Assembly: GCF_007625155.1 (NCBI RefSeq)
Contig: NZ_VMNK01000007.1
Coordinates: forward strand, 184,076 to 248,075
Origin: Denitromonas halophila
Lineage (GTDB): Bacteria; Pseudomonadota; Gammaproteobacteria; Burkholderiales; Rhodocyclaceae
Direction: 5' to 3'
Length of the DNA: 64,000 nucleotides
The position numbers were made by a program, and so were the translations under genes. Of the stretch, positions 52,942-61,455 are shown one piece after another. The notes beneath the pieces were generated by a model that worked only from the letters and a program-made list of their open reading frames with translations, was not told the DNA's origin and made no database searches. How positions within the stretch are numbered: position 1 is the first letter of the stretch; each line of letters begins with the position of its first letter.

Positions 52942-54390
52942 TCAGGCTCCGGCCGACGCCATCAGCAAACCGGCTTCTTCGCCCTTCAGGTGATACGGCG
53001 ACTTGTCATCCACCGCCTTCATCGCGCGATGCAGCAGGTAGGCGCGATTGGGCAGATGGAGGTCTTCGGGCACGCGCTGGCCATTGGCCACGTAGTAAAC
53101 CGACATCTCATGGCGCACCGCCACATCGAGCGCCGGAGCGAGCGAGGCGGCCTCGTCGACCTTGGTCAGGATGCAGCCGGCCAGCTCGGGGCCGTCATAG
53201 GCGCGCACCACATCGTCGAGCGTGTCGCCGCGGCAGGTGGCGTTGAGCAGCAGCAGACGATTGACGTTGCCGGCGCCAGTGAGCATGGCCGCCTGCTCGC
53301 CGACCATGCGGTCGCGCTGCGACATGCCGACGGTGTCGATCAACACCATATGCTTGTCGCGCAGCTCGGCCAGGGTCTGGCGCAAGTCACCGGCGTCGCG
53401 CACCACGTGCACCGGCACGCCGAGGATGCGGCCGTAGATGCGCAGTTGTTCATGCGCGCCGATCCGGTAGCCGTCGGTGGTGATCAGCGCGAGCTTGTCG
53501 GCGCCATGGCGTACCACGCAGCGCGCGGCGAGCTTGGCCGCGGTGGTGGTCTTGCCCACACCGGTCGGCCCCACCAGTGCATACACACCGCCACGGTCAA
53601 TCACGTCGGCGTCATTCGACAAAGCGCGCAGGCCACGATTGAGTGCGGTTTTGACCGCATTGCGGGCGGCGCTCAGTTCAGCATTCGGATCCACCGCATC
53701 GCACAGCGTCCGCGCCAGTTGCGCCGAGAAGCCGGCTTCGAGCAACTCACCGGTCATGCGGGTGCGCGCAGGCGCCTGACGCCCGGCTTCGCCCCAGGCA
53801 AAGCCGGCGAGCTGGCGTTCGAGCATGGCACGAATGCCGCCCATTTCTTCCATCAGACGGGTGTTGGTTTCCTGCAGGGCGCGGATACGGGCAGATTCTT
53901 CTTCGCGACGCGGCTCGGCTGGCACGGGGCGCGCGGCCGGCGAACGCTGGCGCGGCAAGGGCTCGGTGCGCTGGGGTTCGGCCGGGCGCATGTCGTCATG
54001 CCGGGGGAACACCTCGTGATGCATCACCGGGCGATCGACACGAGGCGGCTGAAACGGGCGAATCTGTTGCGTTGGTGCGGGTGCGGGCGCGCGCGCTGGC
54101 TGAGCAGCGGGCGTCACCGGACGACGGGCGGACGACAACTGAACGCGGTAATCGCCTTCGTCGTCATCATGCGCCGGCACAGGCGCTTTGGCTGGCACGG
54201 GCTTGGCGGCGACCGGCGCGCTGCGCGTACTTTGATGGAGCACTTCGACCGCATCCGCCGGCAGCGCCACGATCTCGACGCCACCGTCGACCGATCGATT
54301 GGACAGCACGATGGCGTCGGCGCCCAGCTCTTCCTTGAGCTGACGCAAGGCTTCTCGGGCAGTCTGGGCAAAATAGCGTTTGACGTTCAT
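52942..54390 (-). CDS. flhF: Flagellar placement GTPase FlhF
   Basis: SRP-type GTPase of 482 residues that marks the pole where the flagellum is built. N-terminal basic B domain (about 1-200, beginning MNVKRYFAQTAREALRQL, then a long Pro/Arg/Ala-rich stretch), N domain, and G domain from about 265 with G1 GPTGVGKT at 274-281, TTDGYRIGAHEQLRIYG and DTVGMSQRD. The start at 54390 follows GGAG. It is separated from flhA by a terminator, so flhF-flhG-fliA-motC needs its own promoter. Confidence 0.93.
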   Translation of the reverse strand: MNVKRYFAQTAREALRQLKEELGADAIVLSNRSVDGGVEIVALPADAVEVLHQSTRSAPVAAKPVPAKAPVPAHDDDEGDYRVQLSSARRPVTPAAQPARAPAPAPTQQIRPFQPPRVDRPVMHHEVFPRHDDMRPAEPQRTEPLPRQRSPAARPVPAEPRREEESARIRALQETNTRLMEEMGGIRAMLERQLAGFAWGEAGRQAPARTRMTGELLEAGFSAQLARTLCDAVDPNAELSAARNAVKTALNRGLRALSNDADVIDRGGVYALVGPTGVGKTTTAAKLAARCVVRHGADKLALITTDGYRIGAHEQLRIYGRILGVPVHVVRDAGDLRQTLAELRDKHMVLIDTVGMSQRDRMVGEQAAMLTGAGNVNRLLLLNATCRGDTLDDVVRAYDGPELAGCILTKVDEAASLAPALDVAVRHEMSVYYVANGQRVPEDLHLPNRAYLLHRAMKAVDDKSPYHLKGEEAGLLMASAGA

Positions 54391-54415
54391 GGTGATCTCC
54401 GCAGCCATCGGTCCG

Positions 54416-54429
54416 ATCGTCCGGACGAT
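54416..54429. promoter_or_regulatory. Perfect palindrome upstream of flhF
   Basis: ATCGTCCGGACGAT is a 14-base perfect palindrome 26 bases before the flhF start codon. It may be an operator for a flagellar master regulator; the binding protein is unknown. Confidence 0.35.
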
Positions 54430-54475
54430 TCTTGATGGCTCGATTATGCGGAGCCCGACGTCCACCTCGTCGCCG

Positions 54476-54500
54476 GAAAAAGGGGGTTCTCCCCCCTTAT
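54476..54500 (-). terminator. Rho-independent terminator between flhA and flhF
   Basis: On the minus strand AAGGGGGG-AGAA-CCCCCTTTTT forms a strong hairpin with a T5 tail, about 31 bases after the flhA stop codon. Confidence 0.75.
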
Positions 54501-54530
54501 TTCTTGCCGGTCATTTTTGCCGGTGGGCGC

Positions 54531-56633
54531 TCAAGCGGCGGATCCGACCGTGGCGCCGACACGGATCATGCGGTTTTCCGGCACCTCGGCATTGGCAATC
54601 ACCTTGAGCGTCGGCACCGAGCGACGCAGGAAGCGCGACAGCAACCAGCGCAACTGCCCCGGCACCAGCAGCACGGGCGGCAAACCCATGCTCTCCTGGC
54701 GTTGCGCCAGCGACACGGTCTGACGCAGCAGGCTATCGGCCAGCCCCGGCTCGATCGCCCCGCCCTCCGGCCCGCCGCTGCCGACGGCCTGCATCAGCAC
54801 CCGCTCCAGCCCCGGATCGAGCGCCATGACCTGCACCTCGGTGTCGCCCGGGAACAGCGCCTGAATGATCGACCGGCCGAGCGCCTGACGTACCCGCGAG
54901 GTGAGTTCGAGCGGGTCCTGAATCCGCGCGGCGTGCTCGGCCAGCACCTCGATGATGGTGCGCATGTCGCGGATGTTGACGCCTTCTTCGAGCAGGTTCT
55001 GCAGCACACGCTGCACCGTCGACACCGGCAACTGCTTGGGCACGAGGTCTTCGATGAGCTTGGGCGAATCGCGACCGATGTGGTCAAGCAGCGCCTGGGT
55101 TTCCTGCCGGCCAAGCAACTCGGCCGCGTGTTCGAGAATGAGGTGGTTGAGATGGGTGGCCACCACCGTGCTGCCATCCACCACGGTGTAGCCCAAGGCA
55201 TGCGCCTGCTCGCGCTGGCTGGCATCGACCCAGAAGGCCGGCAGCCCGAAGGCCGGATCTTTGGTTTCTCGGCCCGACAGCGGGCCGGTGACCCGCCCCG
55301 GATTGATCGCCAGGAACTGCCCCGGGTAGGCCTCGCCACTGCCGATTTCGACGCCTTTAAGCGCGATCCGGTAGGCATTGGGCTTGAGCTCGAGGTTGTC
55401 GCGAATATGCACCGGCGCCGCCAGGAAGCCGACATCCTGCGCAAACTTCTTGCGCAGTCCGCGGATGCGCTTGAGCAGCTCGCCATCCTGCGCCTTGTCG
55501 ACCATCGGAATCAGCCGGTAGCCCACCTCAAGGCCCAGCACGTCCACCGGCGACACATCGGCCCAGCTCGCCTCTTGAGACTGCTCGGTCGCCGCGGCGA
55601 TATCCGCCTGAGTCGGCGTTTTCATCGCCTCCTCGTCCGCCGGGCCATCTATCGGATTCGATTGCCGCCACCAGGCCAGCCAGCCAAACAAGGAGGCGAG
55701 CAGAATGAACACCAGATTGGGCATGCCGGGAATCAGGCCGAGCACGCCGAGAATCGCCGCGGTGAGCATCAATACCTGCGGATTGGAGAAGACCTGACGC
55801 ACCACCTGCCCGCTGATCTGCCCCTCATCGCCGACTCGGGCGACCACCAGACCCGCCGCCACGGAGATGATCAGCGAAGGAATCTGCGCCACCAGACCAT
55901 CACCAATGGTCAGCAAAGTGTAGATCTCGGCGGCCTGCGACAGCGCCATGTCGTGCTGCATGACCCCCACCACCAGACCGCCGGCAATGTTGATCAACAG
56001 AATCAGAATGCCGGCGACCGCATCACCGCGTACGAACTTGGACGCACCGTCCATGGCGCCGTAGAAGTCCGACTCCTGCGCGATCTCGCGACGACGGCGC
56101 TTGGCTTCCTTGTCATCGATGAGGCCGGCGTTGAGGTCGGCATCGATGGCCATCTGCTTGCCGGGCATCGCGTCCAGAGTAAAGCGTGCACTCACCTCCG
56201 CGATCCGCCCCGCGCCCTTGGTGATCACCACGAAGTTGATCACCGTCAGGATGGTGAACACCACCAGACCGACCGCCGTGTTGCCGCCCACCAGGAAGTG
56301 GCCGAAGGCTTCGATCACCTTGCCGGCGGCGTCCGACCCGCCATGACCTTCGAGCAACACGATCCGCGTCGAGGCGACGTTGAGGCTCAAGCGCAGCAAT
56401 GTAGTCAGCAGCAAGACCGTCGGAAACACCGAGAAGTCGAGCGGCCGATTGGCGTACATGGCCACCAGCATCACCATCACTGACAGCGAAATGTTGAAGG
56501 TGAAGAACACGTCCAGCGCAAAGGCCGGCAGCGGCAGCACCATCATCGCCAGGATCATGATGATCAGCATGGGCGCGGCCAGCTGGCGCAAGGCCGTCGG
56601 AGACATCAGGGAACGTAGCGTGATGGCGTTCAT
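54531..56633 (-). CDS. flhA: Flagellar export gate protein FlhA
   Basis: Main export-gate protein, 700 residues, forming a nonameric ring in the membrane. Eight N-terminal helices (about 10-315) include the FHIPEP signature region TVLLLTTLLRLSLNVASTRI and the conserved FVVITKGAGRIAEVSARF loop; the large cytoplasmic domain (about 345-700) docks export chaperones. It follows flhB by 28 bases and ends before a terminator. Confidence 0.95.
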   Translation of the reverse strand: MNAITLRSLMSPTALRQLAAPMLIIMILAMMVLPLPAFALDVFFTFNISLSVMVMLVAMYANRPLDFSVFPTVLLLTTLLRLSLNVASTRIVLLEGHGGSDAAGKVIEAFGHFLVGGNTAVGLVVFTILTVINFVVITKGAGRIAEVSARFTLDAMPGKQMAIDADLNAGLIDDKEAKRRRREIAQESDFYGAMDGASKFVRGDAVAGILILLINIAGGLVVGVMQHDMALSQAAEIYTLLTIGDGLVAQIPSLIISVAAGLVVARVGDEGQISGQVVRQVFSNPQVLMLTAAILGVLGLIPGMPNLVFILLASLFGWLAWWRQSNPIDGPADEEAMKTPTQADIAAATEQSQEASWADVSPVDVLGLEVGYRLIPMVDKAQDGELLKRIRGLRKKFAQDVGFLAAPVHIRDNLELKPNAYRIALKGVEIGSGEAYPGQFLAINPGRVTGPLSGRETKDPAFGLPAFWVDASQREQAHALGYTVVDGSTVVATHLNHLILEHAAELLGRQETQALLDHIGRDSPKLIEDLVPKQLPVSTVQRVLQNLLEEGVNIRDMRTIIEVLAEHAARIQDPLELTSRVRQALGRSIIQALFPGDTEVQVMALDPGLERVLMQAVGSGGPEGGAIEPGLADSLLRQTVSLAQRQESMGLPPVLLVPGQLRWLLSRFLRRSVPTLKVIANAEVPENRMIRVGATVGSAA

Positions 56634-56661
56634 GAGTGAGCGTGTTCAGTTAAGGTCGGCA

Positions 56662-57804
56662 TCAGGCACGGCTCGCGCCGGGGTCCATGTCGGCGGGCAC
56701 CGGCAGCGTCTGCGGCGCCTCGGGCACCTGTCCGCCGCCAGCCAGCCACTGGTTGAGTTGATAGACATAGGCCATCACTTCGGCCACTGCGGTGTACAGC
56801 GCGGCCGGCACGGCCTGGTCGATATCACAATGCGCGAACAAGGCGCGCGCCAAAGGCGGCGCCTCAAGCGTCGGCACATTGTGCTCGGCAGCGATTTCAC
56901 GGATTTTTTGCGCCGTCAGATCAGCGCCTTTGGCCACCACCACCGGCGCACCCATGCGCCCCGCGTCGTAGCGCAGCGCCACGGCATAGTGCGTCGGGTT
57001 GGTCACCACCACATCCGCCTTGGGCACTTCGGACATCATCCGGCGGCGCGACATCTCGCGCTGCGCCTGGCGGATGCGTGCCTTGAGCTGCGGATCGCCT
57101 TCGGACTCCTTGTTCTCCTGGCGAACCTGCTCTTTCGTCATCTTCAGTTTGTCGTGGTATTGCCACAACTGGAAAGGCACATCGAGCACGGCCAGCAAGG
57201 CCAGGCTCGAGACCACCAGCAAGGCGGAGAACAACACAATGTGTGCGAAGTCATTGAGGCTGGCCGCCAGCGGCTGGGACATCAAGGCGAGCATCTGGTC
57301 CTTCTCGCGCCAGATCGCCCACGCGCCCACGCCACCGACCAGAAAAGCCTTCAACAGCGCCTTGACCAGTTCCGCCGCGCCATGCACGGAGAACATCTTG
57401 CCCAGCCCCTTGAGTGGGTCCATGCGTTCGAACTTGAACTGCAAGGCCTTCGGGGAAAACACCATGCCGCCCATCAAGATAGGCGCGGCAACGGCAGCGG
57501 CCATCAGCACCGCAAACACCGGCGCCACCGTCAGCACTGCCTCGGCGAGCACATCGCGGAGGTTCGCCACCATCAACACCGTGTCACGCGCCAGCTCAGG
57601 CTCGAAACTCAAGCCGCCCTTGACCAGCGAGACGATGCGGCTGGACACCCACTGCCCCATCACCCACAAGCCGGCGACCCCCGTCATCATGACCAGAAAA
57701 GTCGACAGCTCGCGCGACTGAGGGACCTGCCCCTCTTCGCGCGCTTGCTCCAGGCGTCGTGGTGTCGCCTCTTCTGTCTTCTCGAGATCACTCTCTTCGG
57801 CCAC
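56662..57804 (-). CDS. flhB: Flagellar export switch protein FlhB
   Basis: Export-gate protein of 380 residues that switches substrate specificity from rod/hook to filament. N-terminal EESDLEKTEEATPRRLEQAR, four transmembrane helices, and the self-cleaving NPTH site (ADVVVTNPTHYAVALRYD). The GTG at 57804 is chosen because GGAG lies six bases upstream and it matches the usual FlhB N-terminus; a GTG seven codons earlier is also in frame. The C-terminus beyond the cleavage domain is short and Pro-rich. Confidence 0.95.
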   Translation of the reverse strand: MAEESDLEKTEEATPRRLEQAREEGQVPQSRELSTFLVMMTGVAGLWVMGQWVSSRIVSLVKGGLSFEPELARDTVLMVANLRDVLAEAVLTVAPVFAVLMAAAVAAPILMGGMVFSPKALQFKFERMDPLKGLGKMFSVHGAAELVKALLKAFLVGGVGAWAIWREKDQMLALMSQPLAASLNDFAHIVLFSALLVVSSLALLAVLDVPFQLWQYHDKLKMTKEQVRQENKESEGDPQLKARIRQAQREMSRRRMMSEVPKADVVVTNPTHYAVALRYDAGRMGAPVVVAKGADLTAQKIREIAAEHNVPTLEAPPLARALFAHCDIDQAVPAALYTAVAEVMAYVYQLNQWLAGGGQVPEAPQTLPVPADMDPGASRA

Positions 57805-57932
57805 GCTACGCTCCGATCCGGCCACACATGCTGCCCTCGCGGAGCAGCGGATGTGAGCATTATCAGATCGGAACGGCCAATATCAGGGCCGAAGAAAGGG
57901 CAGAAAACCGCCCCAATTCTGCAAACGCAGAC

Positions 57933-58382
57933 TCAGCGCGGCGCAGGCAAACGCTCCAGGCCAACAAGCTTGGCGCCTGGCGCAACGCGCTTCTCTGCAA
58001 ACCAGCCCTGGTTCATCTCAAGCGCGTAGCGTGCCGGCTGCGCGGCACAATGGTTGTCTTCGGAGTGCGGCTGCATCTGCGCGATATTGATGATCCGCCC
58101 CGAGTCGTCGATAAACGCCACCGACAAGGGCAGCGGCGTATTGCGCATCCACATGCAGTGCGCCCGCAACTCCGGAAACACGAACACCATGCCCTCATGC
58201 GGCAACAGACGCTCCCGCCCCATCAAGCCCTGCGCCCGCCGCCCCGGCGTTTCCGCCACCTCGGCGTCGATCCGGTACAGCCCGATCGACAGATCCACCC
58301 GCCCGAGAGGCTCCGCCGCCTGCACAGCCAGCGACACAACAGAACTCAACCCGATCAACAGCCATCCACGCACGCGCGCCAC
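57933..58382 (-). CDS. Secreted DUF192 family protein
   Basis: 149-residue protein with a signal peptide (about 1-22, ending VQA) and a DUF192 domain: AETPGRRAQGLMGRERLLPH, MVFVFPELRAHCMWMRNTPL, LSVAFIDDSGRIINIAQMQP and the final YALEMNQGWF. DUF192 is a small conserved beta-barrel of unknown function. It stands alone between flhB (128 bases) and tRNA-Thr. Confidence 0.85.
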   Translation of the reverse strand: MARVRGWLLIGLSSVVSLAVQAAEPLGRVDLSIGLYRIDAEVAETPGRRAQGLMGRERLLPHEGMVFVFPELRAHCMWMRNTPLPLSVAFIDDSGRIINIAQMQPHSEDNHCAAQPARYALEMNQGWFAEKRVAPGAKLVGLERLPAPR

Positions 58383-58560
58383 TCCCGAAAAAGGTGTCTC
58401 GCAAAGTGTAGTCGAAGGACAGCCAGCGGACGGCGGAGCGCAGCGAAATCAGGCGAAACACCATCCACACGCCAGCGTGACGCCCATCACGAACACGCGT
58501 CGAAACAACGCCCCGCGACACCACAACACGGAACAATCAAGCGCGCCTCACCCGACCATG

Positions 58561-58597
58561 AAAGACAAAGGCCCCGGAGGAAAACCTCCAGGGCCTT
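58561..58597 (-). terminator. Terminator after tRNA-Thr
   Basis: On the minus strand AAGGCCCTGGAGG-TTTT-CCTCCGGGGCCTT forms a 12-13 bp stem followed by TGTCTTT, 11 bases after the tRNA 3' end. The remaining 200 or so bases between it and the DUF192 gene hold nothing recognisable. Confidence 0.7.
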
Positions 58598-58607
58598 GTC
58601 GTACAAC

Positions 58608-58683
<76 letters not shown>

Positions 58684-58833
58684 AAAGGGCGCAAATTTTA
58701 TCGAGGCTTTGCAAAACTTGCAATCATTATCCTCACCCACCGTTCATCCCCCGGAACCCACATCCCGGCGTTTGCCTGTCGCTTGCAGACTTTGCGCCAT
58801 CTAGAGTCAAGCCAGAACCTACGGACAACGACC

Positions 58834-59295
58834 ATGAATCGCGGATTCACTCTCATCGAGCTAATGATCACCCTGGCCATCATGGCAATTCTTGCCGCGA
58901 TCGCCACGCCGAGCTTTACTCGCATGATTGAAGACAATCGAATGACAACCCAGGCGAATGAACTCCTTTCTGCATTTGCGCTCGCCCGCAGCGAAGCCGT
59001 CAAACGCGGTCTCACGGTCACGGTGACACCCAAAGCGGGCGGCTACAGCGCGGGGTGGCGAGTCAATGCCAGTGACGGGACCTTGCTGCGCGATCACGAA
59101 GCCCTACCCAAAGTCACCATGACCGGTGCTCAGGCAACAACGGCCATCGCCTTCGACTCCTTCGGCGTCAATATCGCCCAGGCTGATCGAACGATTGACC
59201 TCTCCCCGCCGGGCTGCACATCTGGCGATCTACGTATGCGGCGGCTGATCATCAACACGATCGGACACGGTGCCATCACGGTAGTGGGGTGCTAG
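58834..59295 (+). CDS. fimT: Type IV pilus minor pilin, FimT/GspH family
   Basis: 153-residue prepilin that helps start pilus assembly. The class III signal GFTLIELMITLAIMAILAAI has cleavage after Gly4 and a +5 glutamate, followed by the N-terminal helix with ELLSAFALARSEAVKRG, which is typical of GspH/FimT. Two cysteines near the C-terminus (GCTSG and the terminal C) may form the usual disulfide. First gene of the fimT-pilVWXY1 cluster; its end precedes pilV by two bases. Confidence 0.85.
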   Translation: MNRGFTLIELMITLAIMAILAAIATPSFTRMIEDNRMTTQANELLSAFALARSEAVKRGLTVTVTPKAGGYSAGWRVNASDGTLLRDHEALPKVTMTGAQATTAIAFDSFGVNIAQADRTIDLSPPGCTSGDLRMRRLIINTIGHGAITVVGC

Positions 59296-59297
59296 AC

Positions 59298-59780
59298 ATG
59301 ACAAGGCTCAAAACCCAACCCCGGGCTCGCCAACGCGGCTTTTCGCTCATCGAAGCGCTGATTGCCATGGTGGTGCTGTCCTTGGGCTTGCTTGGCCTGG
59401 CAGGACTTCAGGTCAGCTCCCTCAAGTTCAACCAGACGGCCCAACTGCGCTCAAAAGCGGTCACGCTCGCTTATGACATGCAGGAGCGCGTGCGTGCCAG
59501 TGGTCAAAATGCGACCAATGGTGATTTCAACGTGGGCTTTGGCGCGTTCACCAGCACAACAACCTTTCCCGACGAGCAAATCACTGACTGGAAAGCCCGC
59601 CTGGCCGCGCAACTTCCGCTAGGTGATGGTTCCGTCTGCACGGTCAGCAACCCTGCCGCGCCTGGTGCCTGTGATGGTGGCCCGTTTTTCGTCATTTCGG
59701 TCAGATGGAACGAGGCAAACGACGCAGGACTGAACGCTGCCCGACAAGCACAAACCATCCAGATCGTTTCCCGCGAATGA
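59298..59780 (+). CDS. pilV: Type IV pilus minor pilin PilV
   Basis: 160-residue prepilin. The signal RGFSLIEALIAMVVLSLGLL is the PilV type, with cleavage after the glycine and the +5 glutamate; the following GLAGLQVSSLKFNQTAQLRS and AYDMQERVRAS are characteristic of PilV. ATG 59298 is chosen; a GTG three codons earlier overlaps fimT. It ends 10 bases before pilW. Confidence 0.88.
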   Translation: MTRLKTQPRARQRGFSLIEALIAMVVLSLGLLGLAGLQVSSLKFNQTAQLRSKAVTLAYDMQERVRASGQNATNGDFNVGFGAFTSTTTFPDEQITDWKARLAAQLPLGDGSVCTVSNPAAPGACDGGPFFVISVRWNEANDAGLNAARQAQTIQIVSRE

Positions 59781-59790
59781 GCGCCCGACC

Positions 59791-60852
59791 ATGAGCCCGA
59801 TCGCCCCCCTCTCCGTTTTTGACCGCTGCCGTCGCCTGACCGGCCAGCGTGGTTCAACGCTGATCGAACTGATGATCGGCATGGTGATCAGCCTGCTGCT
59901 TGTGGGCGGCATGATCACCCTATTCGTCAACAACAAACAGACCTATCGCTACAACGAAGAATTGGCACGCATACAGGAGAACGGCCGTTTTGCCGTCGAA
60001 TTCCTGCAGCGCAATTTCCGAATGGTGGGGCATCTTGGCTGCGGCTACATGGCCGCCAGCGCTGAGGAGGAAGGCTATGGAGCGGTCTTTCCCCGATCCA
60101 TTGCCACCGGCCTAACCTTCGATAACTCGAACGCCATCAGTGCTTACTCCTACACAACGGGCACCCCCGGAGTCGTTGCAATACCCGGCACCGACGTCAT
60201 CACCATCCAATTTGCATCCGGCGCAGCCACAACACTCACCGGATCGGTCAAGGCGTTCAATTCGCCCGTGATTCGGGACAACGCACTGGATTTTCGTCAG
60301 AACGATATCGTCATTATTGCCGACTGTCTTACCGCCGACGCTTTCCGGATCAGCAATGTGCCAGCCTCCGGCAACAACGTAACGCTGGAACACAAGACCG
60401 CTGGAACGATGAACGACTCCGACACGCTGCTCAGCGGCCGGGAGTATGGCGACAGTGCGCGCGTAATGCGGCTCCAAACCCTGACGTTCAACCTGGGGCA
60501 GTCCGCCAAACTGAACCGCCAAGGACAAGCCATACGATCGCTCTTCCAAAGTGGCGTAGAGATGGTTGAAGGCGTCGAAAACATGCGCGTCCTGTACGGC
60601 CTGCCCGCCGCAGGTGTGGCGCCAGGGCCGACTGCGCGCACGGTTACACGCTACCTGCCTTCCACCGCCATGACAGCTGCCGACTGGCCAAACGTCGTGT
60701 CCATCCAGTTCGAACTGCTGCTCGCCAGTGTCGACGACAACGCCGTTTCTGCCCCCATGCCAATCACCTTCAATGGCGTAACAACCACGGCAGCGGATCG
60801 ACGCATGTATTCGACAGTGTCGACCACGATCGCGTTGCGCAACCGCTTCTAG
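59791..60852 (+). CDS. pilW: Type IV pilus minor pilin PilW
   Basis: 353-residue prepilin with the signal RGSTLIELMIGMVISLLLVG (cleavage after Gly, +5 Glu), helix NNKQTYRYNEELARIQENGR and FAVEFLQRNFRMVGHLGC, all typical of PilW. The C-terminal 250 residues form a beta-rich head. PilV, PilW and PilX make the tip complex that also carries PilY1. Confidence 0.9.
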   Translation: MSPIAPLSVFDRCRRLTGQRGSTLIELMIGMVISLLLVGGMITLFVNNKQTYRYNEELARIQENGRFAVEFLQRNFRMVGHLGCGYMAASAEEEGYGAVFPRSIATGLTFDNSNAISAYSYTTGTPGVVAIPGTDVITIQFASGAATTLTGSVKAFNSPVIRDNALDFRQNDIVIIADCLTADAFRISNVPASGNNVTLEHKTAGTMNDSDTLLSGREYGDSARVMRLQTLTFNLGQSAKLNRQGQAIRSLFQSGVEMVEGVENMRVLYGLPAAGVAPGPTARTVTRYLPSTAMTAADWPNVVSIQFELLLASVDDNAVSAPMPITFNGVTTTAADRRMYSTVSTTIALRNRF

Positions 60853-60862
60853 GGGCCTCGCC

Positions 60863-61423
60863 ATGACGCCACGTAACTACTCAAACAAGGTCCGCGCCAA
60901 ACAGTCCGGCTCAGCGCTGATTGTCGGCCTCATCCTCTTGCTGGTGATGACCATGCTTGGCTTGACCGCCATGCAGACAACTTCGCTGGAAGAAAAAATG
61001 TCCGGCAACATGCGCGACCGCGACCTGGCCGCCCAAGCGGCTGAGATGGCTTTGCGGGCGGGCGAAAACGAGGCACTGACCGCCCTCGGTTCACTCTCCA
61101 GCAACGGAGCGTTCGCGTTCCCGGCCAATCCAGCACCGGATGAAAGTCTTGCTGCCAACTGGACAGCAGCAAATACTCGCGGCTGGCCCGACGGCAATAA
61201 TCTCGAAACAATGACGTCTTATACGGCCCCCTTGTCGCCCGCGGTCTCATATCCGAGCTTTGCTGAAGCCCCTGACTACTGGATTGAAGAGCGCCCAGGC
61301 GTGTTTTCATCTCCGTCACTCGAAGTCCGACCGGCCGATGTCCGCATCTTCGACATAACCGCCCGCTCCACCGGTGCCAGTGGCACCAGTACCGTCATCC
61401 TGCGCTCGACGGTGATGCAATGA
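60863..61423 (+). CDS. pilX: Type IV pilus assembly protein PilX
   Basis: 186-residue minor pilin. The N-terminus is a PilX type: a hydrophobic segment SGSALIVGLILLLVMTMLGL without a normal +5 Glu cleavage motif, then TAMQTTSLEEKMSGNMRDRD and AAQAAEMALRAGENEAL, the PilX_N signature. Its stop codon overlaps an ATG in frame with pilY1. Confidence 0.88.
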   Translation: MTPRNYSNKVRAKQSGSALIVGLILLLVMTMLGLTAMQTTSLEEKMSGNMRDRDLAAQAAEMALRAGENEALTALGSLSSNGAFAFPANPAPDESLAANWTAANTRGWPDGNNLETMTSYTAPLSPAVSYPSFAEAPDYWIEERPGVFSSPSLEVRPADVRIFDITARSTGASGTSTVILRSTVMQ

Positions 61424-61455
61424 ACACCGCGCGCGCCATTCTGAAAGGTGTTGCC

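Noticed and set aside
54432..56483. 683-codon plus-strand open frame opposite flhA
   Set aside because: Gln/His/Arg-rich shadow of flhA without ribosome site or conserved segments.
57805..57932. Sigma-54 promoter for flhB
   Set aside because: A GG-N10-GC pair exists, but the surrounding bases do not match TGGCAC/TTGC; too weak to list.
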